The position numbers were made by a program, and so were the translations under genes. The notes beneath the pieces are model-generated. The model was not told the DNA's origin, ran no database searches, and saw only the letters and a list, made by a program, of their open reading frames with translations. This document shows, in pieces, positions 14,803 through 21,243 of a stretch of DNA of 21,763 nt. How positions within the stretch are numbered: the first letter of the stretch is position 1; every line of letters begins with the position of its first letter. This stretch comes from a virus. Location of the stretch: the IMG/VR virus record IMGVR_UViG_3300011115_000417, positions 1 to 21,763 of that record; one strand, given 5' to 3'.

Positions 14803-15222
14803 TTATGCGTATGTAGCGCGAGTGATTGCACCTGATACTTGGAACTGCGCTGTGAATGTGACGACATCGCCAACTGGTGATGATGTTTCGTATGAAGTCA
14901 TAACGCATGAACCAGTGTACTTAACCATTCCAGTAGTTGAACCTGATGGTCCGTATTCGAATGCTACTCCATCGACGCCAACTAGACCAGCCAACTGAGC
15001 ATCGTATGTTGCATCGAACACACCACTGATTGAAATTGTTGCATCTGACAAACCGACTAGGTATGTCTTTGCACTTGAGCCAAAAGTTGTTGTTTCGCCA
15101 GTCTCGATTGAGCGTGGGAAAGTAACTTCTCTTACTGCATCTGAAATTGCGGTAGCAGTACCCGGGGTACCACTTGTACCGATTTTGAATACTGCGGATT
15201 TACCATGACGAAATGTAGGCAT
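14803..15222 (-). CDS. Tail-tube protein paralog, short form
   Basis: The 139-residue beta-rich protein begins MPTFRHGKSAVFKIG and contains RSIETGETTTFGSSAKTYL and ETSSPVGDVVTFTAQFQ. It shares these blocks with the larger paralog just upstream. Together with position (after the terminator and before G/GT and tape measure) this identifies a major tail (tube) protein. It lacks the C-terminal extra domain of its neighbour. AAGGAG precedes the ATG. Which of the two forms the main tube is not decidable from sequence; this compact one has the plain tube-protein length. Confidence 0.8.
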   Translation of the reverse strand: MPTFRHGKSAVFKIGTSGTPGTATAISDAVREVTFPRSIETGETTTFGSSAKTYLVGLSDATISISGVFDATYDAQLAGLVGVDGVAFEYGPSGSTTGMVKYTGSCVMTSYETSSPVGDVVTFTAQFQVSGAITRATYA

Positions 15223-15228
15223 TTTTTA

Positions 15229-15957
15229 TTATCTCCTTGCGAATGCGACGGTTGTAGTTATGCTGCCTGTACCTGCTGTTGTTATCTGCGAGCGCAAATA
15301 ACGGTTTACTGTTGTTCCACTTGCAACCTCAACTCTGCGAGAAGTTTTGATTGTTGTGGCAACTGTTGTGAATGTAACCAAGTCAACCCAAGTCGAGTTA
15401 TCGGTTGAGTGCTGAACCTTGATTGTTGTAGTGCCATTGTTAGCGTTTGCTGTCACATGAGCATGTGCAACTCCACCATTTGTTGTTGCTGCTGCATTAT
15501 CGACAGCGGTACCATTTGTCGTTGTTGCAGTTGTTACAACGGTCGCAGGAGCAAGTACGCGACCTGACTCCAACCCTCCGTCAGCCTGTAGTTGACTGGT
15601 AACTGAAACTACGTCACCTACAGGAGAACTTACTTCGTATGAAGTTTCTTGCGTAGCAAGCATGTGAGCAATTGTTCCAACTACGTTTCCTTCAAGTTGA
15701 ACTGTCACATTGTTGTCAGCGCCACCAAGGGCTGCTGCCATGATTTCATCAACTGCGCCTACAGAACCATCGAACATTCCCGATAGATTCATGGTGCCGT
15801 CTTTTAATCCTGAAATGTATGTCTTCGCGCTATTTCCAAAAGCAGTTGTATCCGAAGTTTCAACTGAGCGAGATGTTGTGCTTTCCTTGTAATAACCTGA
15901 AAGGTCATACTGGTCAATTAGAACAACGGTATTTTTACCATGACGAAATGTAGGCAT
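15229..15957 (-). CDS. Tail-tube protein paralog with extra C-terminal domain
   Basis: The N-terminal part (residues 1-132) repeats the neighbour's pattern: MPTFRHGKNTVVLID, RSVETSDTTAFGNSAKTYISGLKDG, YEVSSPVGDVVSVTSQLQ. A second beta-rich domain (about 140-242) follows, with TTTIKVQHSTDNSTWVDLV and RYLRSQITTAG. That looks like an Ig/carbohydrate-binding-type decoration as found on some phage tube proteins. The two genes share 25 identical bases at their starts (15199-15223 and 15934-15958). It probably builds the tube or a decorated part of it. The ATG is in a TAATG overlap with the upstream gene. Confidence 0.82.
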   Translation of the reverse strand: MPTFRHGKNTVVLIDQYDLSGYYKESTTSRSVETSDTTAFGNSAKTYISGLKDGTMNLSGMFDGSVGAVDEIMAAALGGADNNVTVQLEGNVVGTIAHMLATQETSYEVSSPVGDVVSVTSQLQADGGLESGRVLAPATVVTTATTTNGTAVDNAAATTNGGVAHAHVTANANNGTTTIKVQHSTDNSTWVDLVTFTTVATTIKTSRRVEVASGTTVNRYLRSQITTAGTGSITTTVAFARR

Positions 15958-16202
15958 TACTCAGTGACCTCCTCGGCGACTGGGACGGGAGTTTCTTCGA
16001 CGATTAAAGTTTCTTCAACTACTGGAGCGGGAGTTTCTTCAACTATTACTTCAACTTTTTTTGGCTTATTTGGGTCTTCAATAGCACCAGTATCTAATAG
16101 CCATTTAACTGCATTGGCTGGAAGGTCATCGACTAAATCGCCAACCTCAGCACGTTTGTTTGGTGGGTAGTCAATACCCTGCAAGACTCTGTAACGAGCC
16201 AT
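15957..16202 (-). CDS. Small acidic protein preceding the tail-tube genes
   Basis: The 81-residue protein has a short folded N-terminal part (MARYRVLQGIDYPPNKRAEVGDLVDDLPANAVKWLLDTGAIE). An acidic Pro/Val/Glu repeat tail follows (VEETPAPVVEETLIVEETPVPVAEE). The N-terminal pattern is common in short phage virion-associated proteins found near capsid or tail genes. A GAGGAGG Shine-Dalgarno precedes the ATG. The stop is coupled to the tail-tube gene (TAATG). Function is unknown; a structural or assembly role is inferred from context. Confidence 0.7.
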   Translation of the reverse strand: MARYRVLQGIDYPPNKRAEVGDLVDDLPANAVKWLLDTGAIEDPNKPKKVEVIVEETPAPVVEETLIVEETPVPVAEEVTE

Positions 16203-16323
16203 CTAAACCTCCTCGAATACGGCACATGGGTAGCCCCATAGACCGTCGAGGCGACTAGCGCACGGTATAGACAGGCAATGAGGCGACTAAGCGCACAGTA
16301 GACAAAGTGTATCGCATCGCTAT
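16203..16323. other. Largest intergenic gap (121 bases)
   Basis: This is the longest non-coding stretch between genes in the window. It contains the ribosome-binding site of the 81-residue gene and an imperfect tandem repeat (16248-16311). I found no convincing -35/-10 pair, rho-independent terminator or tRNA on either strand. Confidence 0.6.
16248..16311. repeat. Imperfect 32-base tandem repeat
   Basis: Two units start GAGGCGACTA at 16248 and 16280 and continue GCGCAC (with one extra A in the second copy) and then an AGACA-containing stretch. A degenerate third ATAGAC element lies just left, at about 16238. Local composition is more GC-rich than the flanks. It could be a pair of protein-binding sites controlling the tail operon, or a remnant of slippage. 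Confidence 0.5.
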
Positions 16324-17433
16324 TTAGACGGCTTTGCAACGAGTAAGAACTGTTGAGAAGGCACCCTTGTATTCGTCGACACCTTTAACTGTTCCCTTTA
16401 ATGTGAACTTTGAGCCAACTTCGACATTCAAGCCACGGCTTGAGAACCACTTCAACTGGTGTTCTCCGCTTTCGAATGTGTACAAAGTAGTTAATCCAAA
16501 CTGAGACTCAAAAGTATTTTCACTAAGAACTGTTACTTCGACCTCAATCTTTTCCCCAACTGGAGCCAAGATTTCAGACTTGTAAACTTTCTTCTCAGCC
16601 TTGGCTTCAGCCTGACGCTGTGCAGCCTTGAGCAGACTGACCAAGATTCCTACTGTGTTGTACTTTTGGAATGTTAATCCGCTGACAAGGCGAACATTCT
16701 CAGCGTAACTTGAATCGCCTTCAAAGCCTTTGCCGAACTCACGAAGTTCCTTTGCCTTTTCTCTGTGGGCATCTGTAACTTCTTGACCGATGATTTCTTT
16801 CCATTTGTTTAATCCATGGAATCCGCCATTAAGTTTTTCCCACACGATTTCTTTTGTGGAAAGCCCGCTTCCTGAAGGCACATAACCAACCTTTTCAACG
16901 GCGCAGACCGCTAAAGCCAACACGCTCAAAGTATCGAATCCGCTGAATCCACCATTTGAAAATCCGCCAAACTCCTCTTGAAAGTCCTCTTCAGTAACCA
17001 AGGCTGAGGCATTGAACTCCCAGCCTAAGAAATCTTTTACGCAAGTTGAGCCGACCTGACTCAACTTTCCTGAGTCGCCATTCTTAACAAAGATAACTTT
17101 TGAGCGTGAACGAACTTTTTTGCAATGCTCGCAATAGCCAACCTGAACATCGGATGACTTGATTTCAACTCCACCAGCGATGCTCTTTGTAAGAGCCTTG
17201 CCCTCAATGAACTCAGCAACGCCAACAAATTGCCATCCGTTGTACTTAACTGGCTCGCCTTCGATTACTAAGACTGAATATTCCTTTGTGATTCCTTCAG
17301 CAACTTCAGTGCGTGACTGAATGCTTACTTTGAATCCACCTTCTAAGCCTTTTTTCTGACCCCTAGATGCAAGTTTCTGAGCCTTGATTAAAGTCTTCTC
17401 GACATCAATCTCGGAGATTCTGAACTCTCTCAT
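16324..17433 (-). CDS. Unknown phage protein with zinc motif and OB-like C-terminus
   Basis: The 369-residue protein has an N-terminal part (1-90), a cysteine motif YCEHCKK (Cys101, Cys104) followed by VGSTCVKDFLG (Cys131), a helical middle (about 160-285) and a C-terminal beta segment (about 295-367: EVEVTVLSENTFESQFGLTT, LKGTVKGVDEYKGAFS) that resembles an OB fold. I have seen the CxHC...QVGSxCxxDFLG pattern in phage and plasmid proteins without known function; nucleic-acid binding is a reasonable guess. It lies in the tail region but is not a recognisable virion protein. It has its own promoter 30-50 bases upstream and a strong GAGGAGG site. Confidence 0.72.
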   Translation of the reverse strand: MREFRISEIDVEKTLIKAQKLASRGQKKGLEGGFKVSIQSRTEVAEGITKEYSVLVIEGEPVKYNGWQFVGVAEFIEGKALTKSIAGGVEIKSSDVQVGYCEHCKKVRSRSKVIFVKNGDSGKLSQVGSTCVKDFLGWEFNASALVTEEDFQEEFGGFSNGGFSGFDTLSVLALAVCAVEKVGYVPSGSGLSTKEIVWEKLNGGFHGLNKWKEIIGQEVTDAHREKAKELREFGKGFEGDSSYAENVRLVSGLTFQKYNTVGILVSLLKAAQRQAEAKAEKKVYKSEILAPVGEKIEVEVTVLSENTFESQFGLTTLYTFESGEHQLKWFSSRGLNVEVGSKFTLKGTVKGVDEYKGAFSTVLTRCKAV

Positions 17434-17459
17434 CTTGTCCTCCTCTCAGGAACAAGATA

Positions 17460-17488
17460 AGTATATCAAACTAGGGTTAAATAATCAA
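17460..17488 (-). promoter_or_regulatory. Sigma70-type promoter upstream of the 369-residue gene
   Basis: On the minus strand, -35 TTGATT (17488-17483) and -10 TATACT (17465-17460) are separated by an ideal 17 bases. The start of transcription would fall about 20 bases before the ATG at 17433. As at 6636-6663, the -35 overlaps the TGA stop of the upstream gene. AACTAGGGT (plus strand, 17469-17477) lies in the spacer. Confidence 0.6.
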
Positions 17489-17766
17489 GAGGTTCTACGA
17501 AGTCTTTCCTCTTGAATCATGCTCAAGGTTAGAAAGTATCCAACTCCATCCACGACTGTATCGGGCTTAGTTTGGTTGACCTCACGAGCAATCTTCATGC
17601 CGACCATGCAAAGACTCACCTGTTCGGCTGAGACGTCACAGCCGAGGATTACAGCCCATATCTTTGCTGCACGTTCAAAGTTATCAAGGGGATGCCCGTA
17701 AGCCTCCTGACGCTCTCCTGAGACCAATTCAGCAGCATATAGGGCGATATCTCTTGGGTCGTTCAT
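17485..17766 (-). CDS. DUF6378/MazG-like protein
   Basis: From the ATG at 17766, which overlaps the metallophosphoesterase stop by four bases (ATGA), the protein has 93 residues. A longer frame to 17907 overlaps that gene heavily and adds Cys-rich sequence opposite its coding end, so I reject it. The pattern ALYAAELVSGERQEAYGHPLDNFERAA, the segment IWAVILG, VSLCMVGMKIARE and the DTVVDGVGYFL segment match the all-helical DUF6378 family. This family resembles MazG-type NTP pyrophosphohydrolases (acidic Glu18, Glu21, Asp73). A nucleotide-pool role is plausible but unproven. Confidence 0.78.
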   Translation of the reverse strand: MNDPRDIALYAAELVSGERQEAYGHPLDNFERAAKIWAVILGCDVSAEQVSLCMVGMKIAREVNQTKPDTVVDGVGYFLTLSMIQEERLRRTS

Positions 17767-18956
17767 AATAACTGTAGGTCGCTCATTCCCGCTTGGCTGA
17801 CAACAAATGTCAGGACTCCCACATCCGCAATCTCCCCCGTCGACTGTCTCCACCACACGCTTCCCCCGTCGAGGGCTGGTGCTTGTAGCCATTTGACTCC
17901 TCCCCAATCTGCTAGTTTTAGTGAATGATAGTGACCAGTAACCAAAATGTCACAATCGCCAATCTTTTGACGCCCGAGCGTTTGGTCAGCAATCCAGCGA
18001 CGAAGTTTTCCTTCAACTCCCTGACCTGAACGGGCTAAGTGACCGTGAGTAATTCCAATAATCTTTCCATGGACCTCAAGGGTTAGGCTCAACTCCTCTT
18101 GCGGAATCGCGAACTTAATATGTCCGTATGCTTCAGGATTGGCTGCAAAGATTTCAGCAATTGATTCCACAAGTGCCACATCATCATTATCATTAAGCGT
18201 GGTGAATGCTTTTCCGTTTTTTCTGTTTTCTCCATGGTTTCCTCCAATTGCTGCAACTGTTATTGAAGGCACTAACTTAGACCAGCGGATGAGAGCATCA
18301 CGAAGCAATCTGCGGGCAATCTTTACTTGGTCACGGCGGTCAACTTCAACTGTGAAAGTTTGAATGTCATAGTGACCGTCGCATCCTTCAACTAAATCTC
18401 CAAGGCATAGTACGGTGATTGAATCAATAGGACGACCTAGTTTTTTTAATTCTTTTAATCTCAACTCAACATCATCAATTGCTTGAAGCCATCTGCCTAC
18501 TAAGCCTTTGAGTCCATCTCCATCTCGTTTTCCAACTTGCCAGTCAGAAGCGCATACAACAAGGCTTGCCGAGCCAACGAACTCTTTTCTTTCACGAGGC
18601 TTATGCTTTTTAATCTCTTGAATAAGCGATTCGATATCAGCATTTTCTTGCTTGCCTTTTCGAACTACTTTGCCCTTCCATTGGCGATTAAGAACGCCCA
18701 TGGTGTCGCCCCATACATTGAAAAGAACAGGTTCGACAACTGAGAAATGTTCAGGGTCAAGTCCCCACATGCGGAGAACTCCTGACCAATCAGGATGAGT
18801 CTCACCCTCAATTGGAGGTGTAGTAATAACACCGTCGTCGCCATTCCAAGTAACCCCGGGTTGCCATTCGGCTTGTCTTTGACGTGGCTCAGTTTTCTGA
18901 ACTGAGTTTATCTCCGTTGTTTTAAGGAGATTATCTAACGCATCATCAAGACTCAC
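17763..18956 (-). CDS. Calcineurin-like metallophosphoesterase
   Basis: Numbered from the GTG start at 18956, motifs are SDWQVGK (Asp138, with Gln in place of the usual His of DxH), GDLVEG (Asp187), GGNHGE (Asn240-His241), THGH (303-306) and GHYH (341-344). These are the ordered dinuclear-metal ligands of the family. The N-terminal 120 residues are a separate part with WNGDDGVITTPP and LRMWGLDP. A TTG at 19010 is an alternative start but overlaps the HTH gene by 65 bases. Phage members may act on nucleotides or on DNA ends; the substrate is not evident. It lies between HTH and DUF6378 genes inside the tail region. Confidence 0.82.
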   Translation of the reverse strand: MSLDDALDNLLKTTEINSVQKTEPRQRQAEWQPGVTWNGDDGVITTPPIEGETHPDWSGVLRMWGLDPEHFSVVEPVLFNVWGDTMGVLNRQWKGKVVRKGKQENADIESLIQEIKKHKPRERKEFVGSASLVVCASDWQVGKRDGDGLKGLVGRWLQAIDDVELRLKELKKLGRPIDSITVLCLGDLVEGCDGHYDIQTFTVEVDRRDQVKIARRLLRDALIRWSKLVPSITVAAIGGNHGENRKNGKAFTTLNDNDDVALVESIAEIFAANPEAYGHIKFAIPQEELSLTLEVHGKIIGITHGHLARSGQGVEGKLRRWIADQTLGRQKIGDCDILVTGHYHSLKLADWGGVKWLQAPALDGGSVWWRQSTGEIADVGVLTFVVSQAGMSDLQLL

Positions 18957-19329
18957 GTTGACACTTACACCCGTCTTTGCCGAGCATACGTCTGCGGTGA
19001 CGGCGAACAATGTTTGAACTCAACTCGTACCCGTATTCTGCTAAGAGGGAGACAAGCATAGTGGCTTCAATTTGCTCGTTTATTAAGGCTGCTTTAAGTT
19101 TAGATTTAATAGGTTCGTCAATATCATTAACAATTCTTCCCATTGCACAATTAAAACCATGCGGTGTTCTTTTTCCCTCTAGCACTTCTAATTTAGCGAG
19201 GAACTCATCCTGACTTATTTTTAGACTTGCATCTTGGACAACGGATACTCCATGGTCGTGTTGCGCTTTCAAATAAGAGACGGTCACATTTCCAGCAGCG
19301 CTGGTTGTCGTCTGTGTTTGCATTTCTGC
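18946..19329 (-). CDS. HTH protein with cysteine tail
   Basis: From the ATG at 19329, with GAGAGAG upstream, the protein has 127 residues. The N-terminal 35 residues are polar and look disordered; they overlap the Com-like gene in another frame. The folded part (about 40-124) has CAMGRIVND, then an HTH-like unit (about 86-113: NEQIEATMLVSLLAEYGYEL with SSNIVRRHRRR) and ends in GCKC. I know this RHR...C.C pattern from small actinophage HTH proteins next to metallophosphoesterases. It could be a regulator or a small-terminase-like DNA-binding protein. Confidence 0.68.
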   Translation of the reverse strand, partial: AEMQTQTTTSAAGNVTVSYLKAQHDHGVSVVQDASLKISQDEFLAKLEVLEGKRTPHGFNCAMGRIVNDIDEPIKSKLKAALINEQIEATMLVSLLAEYGYELSSNIVRRHRRRMLGKDGCKCQRES

Positions 19330-19384
19330 CATACGGGTCTCTCTCCTGAGTTGGTTGTTCAATGTTAGGTTCGATAACTGACAT
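19205..19384 (-). CDS. Com-like zinc-finger protein
   Basis: The 59-residue protein has a polar leader and then a zinc ribbon: CWKCDRLLF (Cys30, Cys33) and IRCPRCKSKN (Cys49, Cys52). This CxxCxxLL...I.CPRCK pattern matches the phage Mu Com family. Mu Com binds mRNA and switches on translation of the DNA-modification gene mom. The ATG at 19384 overlaps the tail-terminator stop in the TAATG pattern used repeatedly here. It overlaps the downstream HTH gene by about 125 bases in a different frame. The family resemblance is clear; RNA-binding control in this phage is inferred. Confidence 0.7.
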   Translation of the reverse strand: MSVIEPNIEQPTQERDPYGRNANTDDNQRCWKCDRLLFESATRPWSIRCPRCKSKNKSG

Positions 19385-19788
19385 TAAGCACCTACAAAGC
19401 AATCCATATTAAACACGATTATTGGACGCTCTAGTTCGTCTACTCCTATCGGCATAATCGAACCCATTGATGAGATACGAAGAATACCAACTGAAGTTAG
19501 GGTTGTGTTGGATATCGCAGAAACCAACACTCGGAGTGTCTCGGCTAAATCTCGGGCAGTTACATAGTCATCTCGTCCAGCACGGCACATAATTTGAACA
19601 CTTGGTCGACTGATACTAAAGCCCGTAGTGCCAAAATTCTCAATAGGAGGCAATCCTTCGTACTCAAAAACAGCCACACATAGGTCAGGCGTCTCGGGCA
19701 TCTTAGATAGGAAAAGATTGGTTCCAAGGGTTAAAGTAGCGTTATTGGCATCGATATAGTTGCCAACTGCTTCTAATACTGTAGGCAT
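19384..19788 (-). CDS. Tail terminator protein
   Basis: The 134-residue protein starts MPTVLEAVGNYIDANNATLTL and contains LFLSKMPETPDLCVAVFEYEG, RPSVQIMCRAGRDDYVTARD and a C-terminal strand PIIVFNMDCFV. This pattern matches the phage minor-capsid/tail-terminator family (lambda gpU-like role), which caps the tail tube and joins it to the head. It follows the gp10-like neck protein by two bases, in the usual order of the connector module. Confidence 0.82.
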   Translation of the reverse strand: MPTVLEAVGNYIDANNATLTLGTNLFLSKMPETPDLCVAVFEYEGLPPIENFGTTGFSISRPSVQIMCRAGRDDYVTARDLAETLRVLVSAISNTTLTSVGILRISSMGSIMPIGVDELERPIIVFNMDCFVGA

Positions 19789-19790
19789 CG

Positions 19791-20195
19791 TTAACCCTTC
19801 ATGACATTCTGTAAATGAACGCCAAGTCTACTAGCAAGCCCTTTTGTCCTACGTTTGACTGGAGTTTCAAGATATTTTGCTTGAGTTGGTGGAGCGTGAT
19901 AAACCTTTTTTCCACTTGGAGCCATAATTCGCTCATGGACATATATTGCATAAGCCCCTGCTGGACCACCGTAGGCGATAGTTACTTCAACTGAATCCTT
20001 TGTAACTATTGGGGTTTGGACGTGACCGCTTCCCTTGAGTGCTCCCGTATCAACTGGTACAAGAACTTGAGATTCATTAAAAGCCATTGTTGCCTCTTCG
20101 TAGAGACCACGGGCTAGTGCTTGAGTCCCTTTATCTCCAGCAGCAGCAAGAAGGCGATTAAGTTTGGCTAATCCTACAATTTCAATTGATGCCAT
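19791..20195 (-). CDS. HK97 gp10-like neck/tail-completion protein
   Basis: The 134-residue protein has an N-terminal helix region (IVGLAKLNRLLAAAGDKGTQALARGLYEEA) followed by VPVDTGALKGSGHV and YGGPAGAYAIYVHERI. The VPVDTGxLKxS and GxxYAxYVHE motifs define the HK97 gp10-like family of neck proteins. The C-terminus is basic. It follows the head-closure gene at a TAATG junction and precedes the tail terminator. Confidence 0.87.
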   Translation of the reverse strand: MASIEIVGLAKLNRLLAAAGDKGTQALARGLYEEATMAFNESQVLVPVDTGALKGSGHVQTPIVTKDSVEVTIAYGGPAGAYAIYVHERIMAPSGKKVYHAPPTQAKYLETPVKRRTKGLASRLGVHLQNVMKG

Positions 20196-20548
20196 TAAAC
20201 ACGACCAAAAGTAACAACTGTGTGATGATTGACAACTGAGCCATTTGCCTTGTAATTTACTTTGTCGACCATCTTAACAATCGGCTCTGCACCATTTGAA
20301 AGAGTAATTCTGTCTCCAACATTAACGTCAGGGTCATTCAGGATAATGAGTCGACCCTCTTCAATAATCCCGCGCTTTTGGTCTGTAGTTATCTTGGTGA
20401 TATCAGACATGATGCGACAATTATAAGTTGTTCCAGTACCGCTAGTAGCCCGTTTTCCATAGGAATCCATAGTTGTGCCTTTATAGACGACAACCGTATC
20501 GGTCATATCGTCAGTCCAGTGAGTAGGATTTCCCTTGATATAAGTCAT
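20195..20548 (-). CDS. Head-closure (stopper) protein
   Basis: The 117-residue beta-rich protein (TDTVVVYKGTTMDSYGKRATSGTG, then YNCRIM, IIEEGRLIILNDPDVNVGDRITLSNG, HHTVVTFGRV) has the layout of SPP1 gp16 / HK97 Ad2-type head-closure proteins. These seal the portal after packaging. Its place between the adaptor and the gp10-like gene agrees. AGGT lies upstream of the ATG. Confidence 0.78.
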   Translation of the reverse strand: MTYIKGNPTHWTDDMTDTVVVYKGTTMDSYGKRATSGTGTTYNCRIMSDITKITTDQKRGIIEEGRLIILNDPDVNVGDRITLSNGAEPIVKMVDKVNYKANGSVVNHHTVVTFGRV

Positions 20549-20556
20549 AGTTATAC

Positions 20557-20967
20557 CTAGGTTCGGTTATCTTGGATACCAGTATAGAAATCGCTGTTGT
20601 AACTTGTTATTGTTTTATCTGTTGTAGATTTAAGCGCATCTGCATTAACTTTAATAGTTGGCGGAGATAGTTTTCCGCGTTGCAAACGAAGACTTTGTGC
20701 AAGTGCTCTGAACTCAGCAGCCGATGTTCCATATGATTCTGAAATGCTAAGGTCGCCAATACTACGACTGTAATTAGTTTTATGTGCAAAACGACCAGCA
20801 ATCAACTCAGCCCCAGCAATAGCAGCATCAATTGGAGTTAACCAAGTAGTTAATAAATATGTAATTTCAGCATCGCTGAAATGATAATCGGCGCTATCAA
20901 CGTCACCAATAATAAAACGAACTTTATCTCTGTCATTTGAACTTGGGTCTACATATGTAAATGCCAT
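20557..20967 (-). CDS. Head-tail adaptor (connector) protein
   Basis: The 136-residue helical protein contains DRDKVRFIIGDVDSADYHFSDAEI and AAIAGAELIAGRFAHKTN, then GTSAAEFRALAQSLRLQR. That is the pattern of HK97 gp6 / SPP1 gp15-like adaptors, in which the conserved RxxIGD...SDxEI segment packs under the portal. It starts the connector series adaptor, closure, neck, terminator. The ATG follows the previous stop by three bases. Confidence 0.85.
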   Translation of the reverse strand: MAFTYVDPSSNDRDKVRFIIGDVDSADYHFSDAEITYLLTTWLTPIDAAIAGAELIAGRFAHKTNYSRSIGDLSISESYGTSAAEFRALAQSLRLQRGKLSPPTIKVNADALKSTTDKTITSYNSDFYTGIQDNRT

Positions 20968-20970
20968 GGA

Positions 20971-21243
20971 TTATGACTCTTCCGCTGGAGCATCAATAGC
21001 CAGTGTAACTATTTCAGCATCAATGATATTTTCGTCAAAAGATTCAACTGGATAAAATCCTTGATGGGGATTAACAAAAGTTCCGTCCTCAAGAAGAGCA
21101 AATCCTGGGCTTGGTTTGAAATCCATATCTGTTGTTTCAATAACTGCATCGTATTGGTCTTTAATGTACTCAACAAACGAATCGTCGGCAACGACATGGT
21201 TTTCAACTGTTGTTCCACGAATGAGAGCAAATGTACGTTCCAT
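20971..21243 (-). CDS. Small accessory protein after glycine-rich surface protein
   Basis: From the ATG at 21243 (TAATG overlap with the upstream stop) the protein has 90 residues, MERTFALIRGTTVENHVVADDSF. A TTG four codons earlier is possible but less likely. It has VVADDSFVEYIKDQYDAV and SPGFALLEDGTFVNPHQGF, a pattern common in short phage proteins encoded beside fibers or surface proteins. I suggest a virion accessory or assembly factor for its upstream neighbour; no catalytic motif is present. Confidence 0.68.
   Translation of the reverse strand: MERTFALIRGTTVENHVVADDSFVEYIKDQYDAVIETTDMDFKPSPGFALLEDGTFVNPHQGFYPVESFDENIIDAEIVTLAIDAPAEES

Noticed and set aside
16203-16323. tRNA gene in the intergenic gap
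   Set aside because: No acceptor stem pairing or T-loop consensus could be found on either strand.
17766-17907. Longer start of the DUF6378-like gene at 17907
   Set aside because: It would overlap the metallophosphoesterase by 145 bases. The ATG at 17766 sits in a four-base ATGA overlap and starts exactly at the family-like region.
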